The notes under the pieces are model-generated. The model saw nothing but the letters and a program-made list of their open reading frames with translations, ran no database searches and had not been told where the DNA came from. The position numbers were made by a program, and so were the translations under genes. Source: a virus. From it: a DNA stretch of 57,791 nucleotides. The number at the start of each line of letters is the position of its first letter. Positions within the stretch are counted from its first letter, which is position 1. Shown in pieces: positions 26,009 through 34,341 of the stretch. The DNA lies in IMG/VR virus record IMGVR_UViG_3300032116_019333, positions 1-57,791 of that record. The stretch is one strand, 5' to 3'.

Positions 26009-28738
26009 ATGGCCATCCGCAGACATTCCTCCCGAAGTGCGAAGCTCGACACCGAGTTTCTGGCAAAGACTTTGCAGGGTGCCAGCAAATATCTACGTAT
26101 CGCGGGCTATTTCCGCAGCTCGATCTTTGAGCTGGTCGGCGAGGAAATCGCACGGATTCCGGAGGTGAAAATCATCTGCAATTCGGAACTCGATTTGAAG
26201 GACTTCCAGGTCGCCAGCGGACGTGAAATTGCCCTCAAGGAGCGCTGGAATCAGGTGGATGTTGGCGCGGAAGCGGTGCTCCATCAGGAGCGGTATACTC
26301 GACTCGACGCCCTCTTGAAAGCGGGCAATGTCGAGATCCGCGTGGTTCCACGAGAGCGGCTGTTTCTCCACGGTAAGGCCGGCTCTGTCCACTATCCAGA
26401 CGGCCGCCGATGCGCCTTCGTTGGATCGGTGAACGAAACCCGGCGCGCCTTCGCCCATAACTATGAATTGATCTGGGAAGACGACGATGAGGCTGCCGCC
26501 GCATGGGTGGAAGCCGAGTTCGACGCCCTGTGGAAAGATGGGGTGCCACTTCCCGATGCGATTCTCAAGGAAATCGAACGTGTGGCAAACCGGCAGGAGG
26601 TGACAGTGGAAGCGCTTTCCCCAAAAGCGGTGGCAGCGGCGGCACTGGCGGAGGCCCCGATCTACCGGGGCGGCGAACAACTCCAGCCATGGCAGCGCTC
26701 ATTTGTGACCCTGTTCCTCGATCACCGCGAAACCTACGGCAGCGCCCGGCTTCTATTGGCAGATGAGGTAGGCGTCGGCAAGACGCTGTCGATGGCAGCA
26801 AGTGCCTTGGTGAGCACGCTGCTGGGTGACGGCCCTGCGCTGATACTCGCGCCTTCGACTCTGACTGCCCAATGGCAAATCGAACTGATGGATAAACTCG
26901 GCATCCCGAGCGCGGTGTGGTCGTCCCAAGCCAAGGTCTGGCTTGGCCCGGAAGGACAGCAGCTATCGCCCAAGGGGAATCCGGCAACGATCAAAAATTG
27001 TCCCTACCAGATCGCCATTGTTTCCACCGGCCTTATAACTCATCAACGGGACGGCGGGAATTTTATTAAGGAGGCAGCCGCCTTGCTGCAACGTCGCTTC
27101 GGTTGCGTGATCCTTGACGAGGCGCACAAGGCAAGAGTCAGCGGTGGCATCGGCAACGAAGTGCGTGAGCCAAACAATTTGCTCGCCTTCATGACGGCAA
27201 TCGCCCGCCAAACCCGCCATCTCATTCTCGGCACAGCGACACCGATCCAAACCGAAGTCGGCGAGTTGTGGGAACTGATGAAAATCCTCGGCAGTGGCGC
27301 GGATTTCGTAATCGGCGATTCCTTTTCGCCATGGCGTGATATGGATGAGGCTATCCCCCTCATCACCGGCAATCAAAAGCCCCGCACTGCTGCCGAGGCC
27401 TGGAACTGGCTACGCAACCCCTTGCCCCCGGCGGGCGAAGATCTGCTTTTCCAAAACTTACGGGATGGCTTGGGCATCCGACCGGATCACAATGGGAGTC
27501 CCCACCGTTTTGAGGATTTGGACTACCTGTTGCAGGAAGTTCATCTGCCGGAGGCGCTGGCCGATGGATTTTTCCAGCGACATAATCCGCTGCTCCGCCA
27601 TGTGGTATTGCGCAAGCGCAGCGAACTTGAAGCAGCTGGGTTACTGGAGAAAGTGGGCGTCAAGACCCATCCGTTACGCGAACAACGTGACCTGTATCAG
27701 AATCGATTCGTCACACTCGGCATTCACACAAACCGGCCGTTTGAGGTGGCCTACGAGCAGGCCGAAGAGTTTTCGCGACTGCTCCAAAAGCGCACTAAGT
27801 CCGGTGGATTCATGAAATCTCTGATGCTCCAGCGGATTTGCTCCAGCTTCGCATCCGGGCGCGGGACGGCCGAGAAAATGCTTAAACGCTCGCTGCCTGA
27901 CGACAGTCGCGATCAGGAACGCTTGCAAGAGGAGAAGGAACACCTCCTGAGCGGAATGAGCGCCGCTGAGATTGCGTGTTTGAAGGAAATCGTAACCCAG
28001 CTCTCACGGCCTGAGGCGGTGGATTCCAAACTCGAAACTGTGCGCTGGTTTCTCACCGAATTTCGCTCCGAGGGAAAATCTTGGCTTGAGCATGGATGCA
28101 TCATTTTCAGCCAGTATTTTGACACCACCCAGTGGTTTGCAAAGGAGTTGTCGGCTTCGTTGCCAGATGAAGTCGTTGCGGTTTATGCAGGAGCAGGGAA
28201 GAGCGGGCTTTTTCGCAACGGGCAATTCAGCACCGTCGGACGCGAAACGATCAAGGCCGCCGTTAAGGAACGGGAACTACGATTGCTCGTCGCCACCGAT
28301 GCCGCATGCGAAGGACTAAACCTCCAGACCCTCGGCACCCTGATCAATGTGGATCTTCCCTGGAACCCATCCCGCCTCGAACAACGGCTTGGCCGCATCA
28401 AGCGCTTCGGCCAAGCCCGCAAGTTCGTGGACATGCTCAACTTGGTCTATGCCGGAACACAAGATGAAAAGGTTTATAATGTTCTCTCAGAACGTCTCAA
28501 GGACACCTACGACATCTTCGGTAGCATCCCAGAAACAATCCAGGATGAGTGGATCGAAGACGAACAGTTGCTTCGCCTGAAAATGGACGAATACATACAC
28601 GAGCGCAACAAAGCGCAAAATGCGTTTTCCGTAAGATACAGATCTAGCGTTGATCCCGAAGCGCACAAGTGGGAATACTGCTCCCAGGTTTTATCAAGAA
28701 GAGATGTGGGATCACGACTAAGTGCGCCTTGGAAATAG
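26009..28738 (+). CDS. PLD-SNF2 helicase (defence-associated)
   Basis: 909 aa. N-terminal phospholipase-D-like nuclease domain with FLHGKAGSVHYPDGR and FVGSVNETRRAF (HxK box about residue 120). SNF2-type helicase follows: Walker A LADEVGVGKTLS near 250, DEAHKAR near 370, and the helicase C motif RLGRIKRFGQAR near 795. This is the translocase/nuclease arm of the DUF499-DUF1156 module, likely to act on unmethylated DNA. It ends 18 bp before a convergent gene. Confidence 0.85.
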   Translation: MAIRRHSSRSAKLDTEFLAKTLQGASKYLRIAGYFRSSIFELVGEEIARIPEVKIICNSELDLKDFQVASGREIALKERWNQVDVGAEAVLHQERYTRLDALLKAGNVEIRVVPRERLFLHGKAGSVHYPDGRRCAFVGSVNETRRAFAHNYELIWEDDDEAAAAWVEAEFDALWKDGVPLPDAILKEIERVANRQEVTVEALSPKAVAAAALAEAPIYRGGEQLQPWQRSFVTLFLDHRETYGSARLLLADEVGVGKTLSMAASALVSTLLGDGPALILAPSTLTAQWQIELMDKLGIPSAVWSSQAKVWLGPEGQQLSPKGNPATIKNCPYQIAIVSTGLITHQRDGGNFIKEAAALLQRRFGCVILDEAHKARVSGGIGNEVREPNNLLAFMTAIARQTRHLILGTATPIQTEVGELWELMKILGSGADFVIGDSFSPWRDMDEAIPLITGNQKPRTAAEAWNWLRNPLPPAGEDLLFQNLRDGLGIRPDHNGSPHRFEDLDYLLQEVHLPEALADGFFQRHNPLLRHVVLRKRSELEAAGLLEKVGVKTHPLREQRDLYQNRFVTLGIHTNRPFEVAYEQAEEFSRLLQKRTKSGGFMKSLMLQRICSSFASGRGTAEKMLKRSLPDDSRDQERLQEEKEHLLSGMSAAEIACLKEIVTQLSRPEAVDSKLETVRWFLTEFRSEGKSWLEHGCIIFSQYFDTTQWFAKELSASLPDEVVAVYAGAGKSGLFRNGQFSTVGRETIKAAVKERELRLLVATDAACEGLNLQTLGTLINVDLPWNPSRLEQRLGRIKRFGQARKFVDMLNLVYAGTQDEKVYNVLSERLKDTYDIFGSIPETIQDEWIEDEQLLRLKMDEYIHERNKAQNAFSVRYRSSVDPEAHKWEYCSQVLSRRDVGSRLSAPWK

Positions 28739-28756
28739 TGTTTACTGGGCTTTGTT

Positions 28757-29791
28757 TCAATCTAATCGCGGCTTGGGAAGCGGATCGCGTACTAACTCAT
28801 ATCGAAGTGCTGAACCTTTACCATGACTCTTCACATCTTCCGACACAAGCAGATCTTCAATTTCTTCCCCGACAAGCCTACCAGTAATGCCTAAACTTTT
28901 AGCTAATAGGGTTCTCAGCTGATTGTTCTTCTCGCGGAGCTCTCTCAAGATTTTCAACTGTAATGGGCTGAAAGTCTGAGAAGCATCCTCATCGGGCGTC
29001 ATGCCTGCGACTCTGATCTGGATCTTCGGACCAAGTGAATATCCAGTATCATCCGTAACAACGATGTCATTGCCAACCGCATGGATGCTATGGTGTTTGA
29101 GTAACGCTTCACAGGATTTATCTCGAATTTGCCGCACGGCATCACCAGCCGCTTTCTCCCCATTTTCGAAATGACATTCGTTCGCAAGTTGAACGCCGCC
29201 TAGTGTGATCTTACCGCCCGCCTCCTTCTTGGCTCGGAGGCGTTCCAATACAGACCGCATTTGCGATTTTCGCCCTGTGAGTTTTCGCCCATTTATTTCA
29301 ACTCGGTCTTCGAAAAACTCTATGACAGCACCGGAAAATGGATGCACTGTCGGTTCACTTGCTTGCCCTCTTGATTCGTTATCCTTTGGAGGCCGCTTGA
29401 CCAGAGCCTCCTTGATCTTCCTTTCAAGTGGGTGATCTTCGCCAAACGGCTTTCCAACAAAGTCATCAGCTCCCTCTTTCATCAATTCCACTCCAACATG
29501 GTAGGATTCAAGATCGTTTGCAGTCATGATGATAACAGTCGTTACAGGGTGACCGAGCGGACCTCGGATCTTGTGAAGCAGGTTGCGACCATACTGTTTA
29601 TCCGCCTGCCCACCAAACCTTAACGGAATTGCCAAATCTAAAAGAATGTAATCGTAAGATTGCCGACGAAGAAACTCCTCAGCCTCTTCCTGTGAAGAAG
29701 CTGAATCAAACGTGTGATCAAGCGACTCAAGCTTCTCTCCAACAATTTGAAGGATCTGTTCATGGTCATCAATGACAAGTGCGTGTGGCAT
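28757..29791 (-). CDS. Response regulator with two winged-helix-like C-terminal domains
   Basis: 344 aa. Receiver domain at 1-125: acidic Asp8/Asp9, phospho-acceptor Asp52 in LLDLAIP, Thr90 in IIMTAND, Lys114 in FVGKPF. A linker leads to a winged-helix-like domain (about 150-260, ending DDTGYSLG like an OmpR wing) and a second HTH-like block (QLKILRELREKNNQLRTLLA onward). It reads as a DNA-binding regulator, with no toxin-like effector seen. It is third of three genes, 5 bp after the kinase, and probably takes phosphate from it. Confidence 0.82.
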   Translation of the reverse strand: MPHALVIDDHEQILQIVGEKLESLDHTFDSASSQEEAEEFLRRQSYDYILLDLAIPLRFGGQADKQYGRNLLHKIRGPLGHPVTTVIIMTANDLESYHVGVELMKEGADDFVGKPFGEDHPLERKIKEALVKRPPKDNESRGQASEPTVHPFSGAVIEFFEDRVEINGRKLTGRKSQMRSVLERLRAKKEAGGKITLGGVQLANECHFENGEKAAGDAVRQIRDKSCEALLKHHSIHAVGNDIVVTDDTGYSLGPKIQIRVAGMTPDEDASQTFSPLQLKILRELREKNNQLRTLLAKSLGITGRLVGEEIEDLLVSEDVKSHGKGSALRYELVRDPLPKPRLD

Positions 29792-29796
29792 AGTGG

Positions 29797-30903
29797 CTAT
29801 ATTGGGATTTGGATTCTCGCGGTAAGACCCGTGCTACCGTTGGGTTCTATTCTAAGGGTGCCTCCGTTTTTTTCGATATGACGACGTGCGATCGGTAAGC
29901 CGAAGCCACTTCCTGAGGGTTTTGAGCTACCTCCGGGAATGAATTCCTGAAGCTTCTTAATTTCGGATTCCTCCAAAGGTCCGCCCATATCGCAGATCAA
30001 CATCTCGAAGACACCTTCGGTAACATGCGCGGAAATAAATATCGTAGCATCTACAAAACCCGACTTCTTCTCGTGTACTTCAATAGCATTCTTTATTAGG
30101 TTTGTGATTGCCATGACAAATAGTGGACGGGAAACCGGAAATAGCAGATCGGCGTCTATTTCAATCTCGGACTTCACCAATTCGCAAAGGCCACCGCGAG
30201 CCTCGATATTCTCCCTGGCGGTTCTTTCAGCGTCAAAGACCATGGATGCAACGTTCTCTTCGCTTTTTTTAGCCTCTACGTCTCTGGCAAAATTACTAAT
30301 ATCTATTGTTAGAGACTCCATGTCCTCGATGCTTGAATTGATCCGCTTGATCTCTTCTTCGGAAGGAATCCCCCCTGCGGCAGTACTTTCGCCCATTCTG
30401 CGAACGACTTCTTTCAATGGGGTCAGGATTGTTTTGAAGTCGTGTACTACAGAGCGGAGATACTCATCGCTCTGGCGGTTCGCTAGATCGATTGCCATCC
30501 TTGTCGCATCCACCCCAAATCGAATCCGGATACCTTCAAGAATCTTCTGGAGTCCCCTGTGGCGTGATCTGGCACCGCCTCTGGAGTCTGGCATTCGGCG
30601 TGCCAGGGCGATAGCGGCCATTCGAGAAACAAACGAGTTCTGATCGGCCGCTAACCTCGGGGCAAGCCTACGAAAGAGCTTTTCTGGAAAATTCGGCAGG
30701 CTTTCAGCAAACACCATTCTAACTTCCCACTTGGGATCGCTAGATAGAATACTGACTAGGGCAAATGAATCATCTGTGGGCCTTGCCGTCATCATATCAC
30801 GGCATGCAATTTCCGCCAACATCCGGCGATCAGTCCACGGTTCGACGTCAGCCTGCCTCTCCAGGACATCACGAGTCAGTTTTTTGATTTCATCGGGTTC
30901 CAT
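29797..30903 (-). CDS. Soluble histidine kinase with HEAT-like N-terminus
   Basis: 368 aa, no membrane segment. Residues about 40-110 look like two or three HEAT-type helical repeats (DPKWEVRMVFAESLPNFPEK). The phospho-acceptor box is SVVHDFKTILTPLKEVVRRM with His154. The ATPase domain has the N box ITNLIKNAIEVHEKK (Asn272), G1 CDMGGPL (Asp305) and G2 GSGFGLPIARRH (331-342). A cytosolic sensor kinase, its signal perhaps a protein, possibly the SMC-like ATPase encoded 13 bp upstream in the same operon. Confidence 0.82.
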   Translation of the reverse strand: MEPDEIKKLTRDVLERQADVEPWTDRRMLAEIACRDMMTARPTDDSFALVSILSSDPKWEVRMVFAESLPNFPEKLFRRLAPRLAADQNSFVSRMAAIALARRMPDSRGGARSRHRGLQKILEGIRIRFGVDATRMAIDLANRQSDEYLRSVVHDFKTILTPLKEVVRRMGESTAAGGIPSEEEIKRINSSIEDMESLTIDISNFARDVEAKKSEENVASMVFDAERTARENIEARGGLCELVKSEIEIDADLLFPVSRPLFVMAITNLIKNAIEVHEKKSGFVDATIFISAHVTEGVFEMLICDMGGPLEESEIKKLQEFIPGGSSKPSGSGFGLPIARRHIEKNGGTLRIEPNGSTGLTARIQIPI

Positions 30904-30916
30904 CGAATGTGTGCTG

Positions 30917-32809
30917 TCAGTATTTGTATCTTTCCTTCCTTAGCTTGAAGGCCTCTTCCCCCCCTTCAAGAAGAGTCACAATATCATCTTTGCATGTATC
31001 CACGTCACCAATGCGAACTACCGCACCCTTCGTCCGACTCGAATCCATTACGAATACCCTGGCGGCCTCCCCGAGAACAGGAATGTTTGGGTTGTGCGTG
31101 GCGAAAATCATCTGTCGGCCTTTTGTCGCCCTTCTAATGGAACGTACGACTGTTCGATAGACATAACTATTGTCCAGATTGTCTTCTGGCTGATCGACGA
31201 CTAGCGGGTTGATACTATCGAAAAGAATGATCGGAAGAATGGCAGTGCATTTCTGCCCCGTGGACAGAGATCCTGACTCACGATATTCTCCACGTTCTTT
31301 CAGTGCTACGTATGGAGCGTCTTCAAGCGCGACAGTTTGAAGGGCGAAGAGGACATCGATCCGTGCCAGCGCGGGAAATATCTCTTCCGATTGATTTTCG
31401 TTGAGGCCGCAAGCCTTACTGAGTTTCTCGCGGTCTCCACTCTGGATAAGCTCAACCAATCTCTGCGGGGGCACAGAATCAGACACCTTTTTAGCCACCT
31501 GGATGCGCCGGGTTGACGTGTTTTTCAACAACTCTTCCAAATGTGCACGGTAAGAGCTTCTGTCGCCAAATTGTTCAATAGTTACTCTGATTTCGGGGCC
31601 GAGTGCACTGTTCAGCTCTTCTGCTATGCCGAGTCGAATATTGAACCGCGTATCAAATAATTCAGATAACTCAGCTAATTGAGAGTCACGCTTGGTTCTC
31701 ATTTCGTCCACGGTTTTTTTAAGGTCTAAGAGCTCTCTCTTTTTGAAAAGCAGTTCATTACGGCGCTTTTCGAATCCACTCCTCTCATTGGATCGGATCT
31801 GGACCTCTTTATGTTTTTCCATCAACTGCCTATACAAGGCTTCTTGCTCAGCGTGTAAATTCTCAAGAACCCCTTTGTCTGTCGTGATCCTCTCCCATCC
31901 CTTGCCAAGATTATCGAGTATTGAACGGATCTGCTCTTCAAGTGTAGCTGAAATCTGATTCAAGTATTGAATCATAGGCTCGATACACTGTTGGTTTGGG
32001 CCATGAAGAAGTTCATCATTAAACAGCATGTTTAATTCACTCTGCATCCGACCGGATAGTGACTTGGCCGTTTTTCCAGTGTCTTGAATAATGACTTTAA
32101 TCGCATCGACTGCCCGCATTTCGCGATCCCGAAGCGAGCGATGCGTTATTGCTATGTTGATTGCATCAGCGTTAGGTCCTTGGGCAACTCTCATCCCTTT
32201 GAGCTTTTCCTCAAGAACGGGCAATTCTTTGATTTCCTCCTCAAGATTTTGAATCTTCGACATTAGAGGAAGAATTGCTGTAGACGCATCATTTATGGAT
32301 TCTTGAAGAATTGAAATATCCCACTCGATTGCGCCAATCTCTCCGTTACTGAACTTGTCTAGCAGGTCCAGCTTGTAGTGGGCCGTTTCGGCAATGCTTT
32401 CCATCTGATTTTGGCTAAGTATGTCGGACCGGAAGAGATAGCCGCCCAGCACTTTGACCCCATTGATCAACTTCCCTTGGGCATCTTGAGCGACTGGTTG
32501 TTCCCCAGCACTTCTTGAGATTACATAGGTTGCCCCGTCTTTAGTTTCGACGGTCACTTCGACTCTGCCACCGCCTAAATTCGCTTCGATGATGTTCTCG
32601 ACTCTCTTTCGTAAAGGGTCTCCTTGTCGCCCAGGCATGGCGTCAATAGCGAAGCGGGTCAACTCAATGACTGTTGTCTTGCCGGCTCCGCGTGGCCCGA
32701 TGATGCAATTAAGCCCATCAAGAAATTCGATGTCTAACCCGTCGAGAAAGCCTCCGGTGATTCGAAGTCTCTTGATAAGGTGATGCGGTCGATTGGTGTT
32801 GTCGTTCAT
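30917..32809 (-). CDS. SMC/RecF-like AAA ATPase
   Basis: 630 aa. Walker A IIGPRGAGKTT (residues 36-46). A long charged coiled coil spans about 170-420 (NLEEEIKELPVLEEKLKGM, KKRELLDLKKTVDEMRTKRD). Then come ABC signature LSTGQKC, Walker B LVVDQPEDNLDN and switch ATHNPNIPVLG. This is the RecF/SMC/Rad50 plan of DNA-end or structure sensors. First gene of the minus-strand operon with the kinase and regulator, divergent from the early lytic genes. The combination matches no named system I know. Confidence 0.8.
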   Translation of the reverse strand: MNDNTNRPHHLIKRLRITGGFLDGLDIEFLDGLNCIIGPRGAGKTTVIELTRFAIDAMPGRQGDPLRKRVENIIEANLGGGRVEVTVETKDGATYVISRSAGEQPVAQDAQGKLINGVKVLGGYLFRSDILSQNQMESIAETAHYKLDLLDKFSNGEIGAIEWDISILQESINDASTAILPLMSKIQNLEEEIKELPVLEEKLKGMRVAQGPNADAINIAITHRSLRDREMRAVDAIKVIIQDTGKTAKSLSGRMQSELNMLFNDELLHGPNQQCIEPMIQYLNQISATLEEQIRSILDNLGKGWERITTDKGVLENLHAEQEALYRQLMEKHKEVQIRSNERSGFEKRRNELLFKKRELLDLKKTVDEMRTKRDSQLAELSELFDTRFNIRLGIAEELNSALGPEIRVTIEQFGDRSSYRAHLEELLKNTSTRRIQVAKKVSDSVPPQRLVELIQSGDREKLSKACGLNENQSEEIFPALARIDVLFALQTVALEDAPYVALKERGEYRESGSLSTGQKCTAILPIILFDSINPLVVDQPEDNLDNSYVYRTVVRSIRRATKGRQMIFATHNPNIPVLGEAARVFVMDSSRTKGAVVRIGDVDTCKDDIVTLLEGGEEAFKLRKERYKY

Positions 32810-32862
32810 CGCGGTGCAACTCTATGCGCAAGTCTGCGTAAATGCAGCATTTAGATGCGATT

Positions 32863-32896
32863 TTCCCGTATGGATTGTTTTTTCCCATACGGGAAT
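32863..32896. promoter_or_regulatory. Operator-like inverted repeat 1
   Basis: Perfect 11-bp arms TTCCCGTATGG (32863-32873) and CCATACGGGAA (32886-32896) around 12 mostly T/A bases. Either a dimer-binding operator or a hairpin. Confidence 0.65.
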
Positions 32897-32927
32897 CGGA
32901 TGGCGTCCAATGCCTCCGCGTGGCCTC

Positions 32928-32949
32928 CCATACGGACAGGCCGCATGGG
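32928..32949. promoter_or_regulatory. Operator-like inverted repeat 2
   Basis: CCCATACGG and CCGCATGGG (one mismatch) around ACAG. Same half-site as repeat 1. Confidence 0.6.
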
Positions 32950-33138
32950 AATCTGGACCCCATGAGGCCTTTATTTTTCGAAATATTTGGGCGGTTGGGC
33001 TCCCATACGAACCCTCCTAAACCGCCCGTCTGCTGGTGTTGTGAAACGAATTTTCACCCCACGCTTTTCGGGTCGCTCGGATGTTCCGGGCTTCCGGCTC
33101 CCGAACCGATTTCGGTCAATCGAAAATAAATTACCATC

Positions 33139-33492
33139 ATGATTAACGAAAAAATGCATTTGGAGCCGCAAAGCTGCGGCAATTATCGCGGCCTTCCCGC
33201 CGCGTGCAAGCAACTCCTGCGCATTATGCAGGAAAACCCGTTTAGCCGAATCGAGAATCTGTCCGTAATCAACGGCCAACCTCAGTTCGAGCAGACGACC
33301 AAAGTCATCGCCGAGCACAAGTTCGGGGCGAATGACGGCCCGCGCCGCGAGGCCGAACTCACTGACTTCGTTTTGAAGAAGGAGCACATTGAGCTTTTCA
33401 AGCAGCTCGAAGTCGTTGGGAGCGGAGTGATTCTCGCGCTCGAAGTCCGTGGTGGCCTGCCGTTCCGCATGCAAAGCGAAGTGGCCGCATAA
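33139..33492 (+). CDS. Hypothetical early protein
   Basis: 117 aa, first gene rightward of the operator-like region. Mixed helix/strand pattern (GNYRGLPAACKQLLRIMQEN, then HKFGANDGPRREAELTDFVL). No family recognised. A later ATG at 33154 is possible. It is followed by a hairpin terminator, so it is read as a short transcript of its own, with early-gene or control-gene timing likely. Confidence 0.6.
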   Translation: MINEKMHLEPQSCGNYRGLPAACKQLLRIMQENPFSRIENLSVINGQPQFEQTTKVIAEHKFGANDGPRREAELTDFVLKKEHIELFKQLEVVGSGVILALEVRGGLPFRMQSEVAA

Positions 33493-33535
33493 GCCGTCTC
33501 ATCATTATCTAACAACCAGACAACTGGCCGGGCCT

Positions 33536-33593
33536 AAGGGGCAGGTCGTTGTGGGTGTCGCATCAGCGATCTCACGACGGCTTGCCCCTTTTT
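33536..33593 (+). terminator. Terminator after first early gene
   Basis: AAGGGGCA (33536-33543) pairs with TGCCCCTT (33583-33590), with further pairing inside (GTCGT with ACGAC), and a T-run follows. Long-stem Rho-independent terminator. Confidence 0.7.
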
Positions 33594-33671
33594 CATTCCC
33601 GGCAACATCCGCCCTGACGCCAACCGCGCCACCCCAACCGACGCCCTTTGACACCCGGCTGCCAAGGCCGG

Positions 33672-34244
33672 ATGAAAACTAACAGCTACGCGGGTATCCA
33701 CCCGCACATCGTCGCCGTCATCGCACGGAAAGCACAAAAACTCATCGGACGCTATGGCCTCACGGCCTCCGACGTCCATGACATCGAGCAGGATCTACAC
33801 TTGAAGGTGTGGGCCTCGCTGCCGGGGTTGAACACGACCGTCTTCGAGGCGTCCGTCAACCAGATCGTAAATCACGAGATCATCGACTTGATCCGCAAAC
33901 GCGAGCGCGAATGCCGCGACTGGCGTCTCATCGCATTTTCAACAGATGACCACGTTGCGGGGTGCGACTGTGAAGACGAGCAGGAGAGCTACTCGGACAT
34001 CCTCGACGAGGATCTTCTTGTGGGTCTCGGATACTCGCCGTCTTGGCAGGCTCGCCGATGGGAGCAGGCTGACTTCGACGATGGCATGGCTCGCCTTCCT
34101 GAGGATCTTCGTGACTTGGCCGAAACCCTCGACGCATGCGATGGCAACCTCTCGGCGGCCGCCCGCATGCTCGGTGTGTCGCGCAAGAAAGCTCGCATCA
34201 TGCTCGCTCGTCTGCAGCAGGCGATGGCATGGCTGCGTGAATAG
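33672..34244 (+). CDS. Phage RNA polymerase sigma-like factor
   Basis: 190 aa. Residues about 10-85 look like sigma-70 region 2 (VIARKAQKLIGRYG, DIEQDLHLKVWASL, VNQIVNHEIIDLIRKRERE). The C-terminus has a region-4-like HTH (LSAAARMLGVSRKKARIMLA). It would redirect host polymerase to phage promoters. The gene is bracketed by two terminators, so it is its own transcription unit. A TTTGACA sequence lies 24 nt before the ATG, a loose match to the GTTGAC box. Confidence 0.72.
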   Translation: MKTNSYAGIHPHIVAVIARKAQKLIGRYGLTASDVHDIEQDLHLKVWASLPGLNTTVFEASVNQIVNHEIIDLIRKRERECRDWRLIAFSTDDHVAGCDCEDEQESYSDILDEDLLVGLGYSPSWQARRWEQADFDDGMARLPEDLRDLAETLDACDGNLSAAARMLGVSRKKARIMLARLQQAMAWLRE

Positions 34245-34260
34245 CTATACCAGCAACACG

Positions 34261-34298
34261 TCACCCGCTCCGGTTCGCCGGGGCGGGTGATTTTGTTT
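34261..34298 (+). terminator. Terminator after sigma-like gene
   Basis: TCACCCGC-CCGG stem (34261-34273 with 34278-34290, one bulge each side) capped by a TTCG tetraloop, then TTTTGTTT. A textbook Rho-independent terminator. Confidence 0.9.
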
Positions 34299-34341
34299 CT
34301 TTCAGGGGCCAATCAACGAATGCGCCATCGCAGTAGGAGAT

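Larger units (their letters stand above)
32810..33138. other. Divergent control region with CCCATACG repeats
   Basis: 329 bp with no gene, between the minus-strand ATPase-kinase-regulator operon and the plus-strand early genes. It holds five copies or near-copies of CCCATACG on both strands (32865-32873, 32885-32894, 32928-32936, 32941-32949, 33002-33010) and an inverted repeat GGGCGGTT/AACCGCCC (32989-32996 and 33020-33027). This is the arrangement of a phage operator. Confidence 0.65.
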
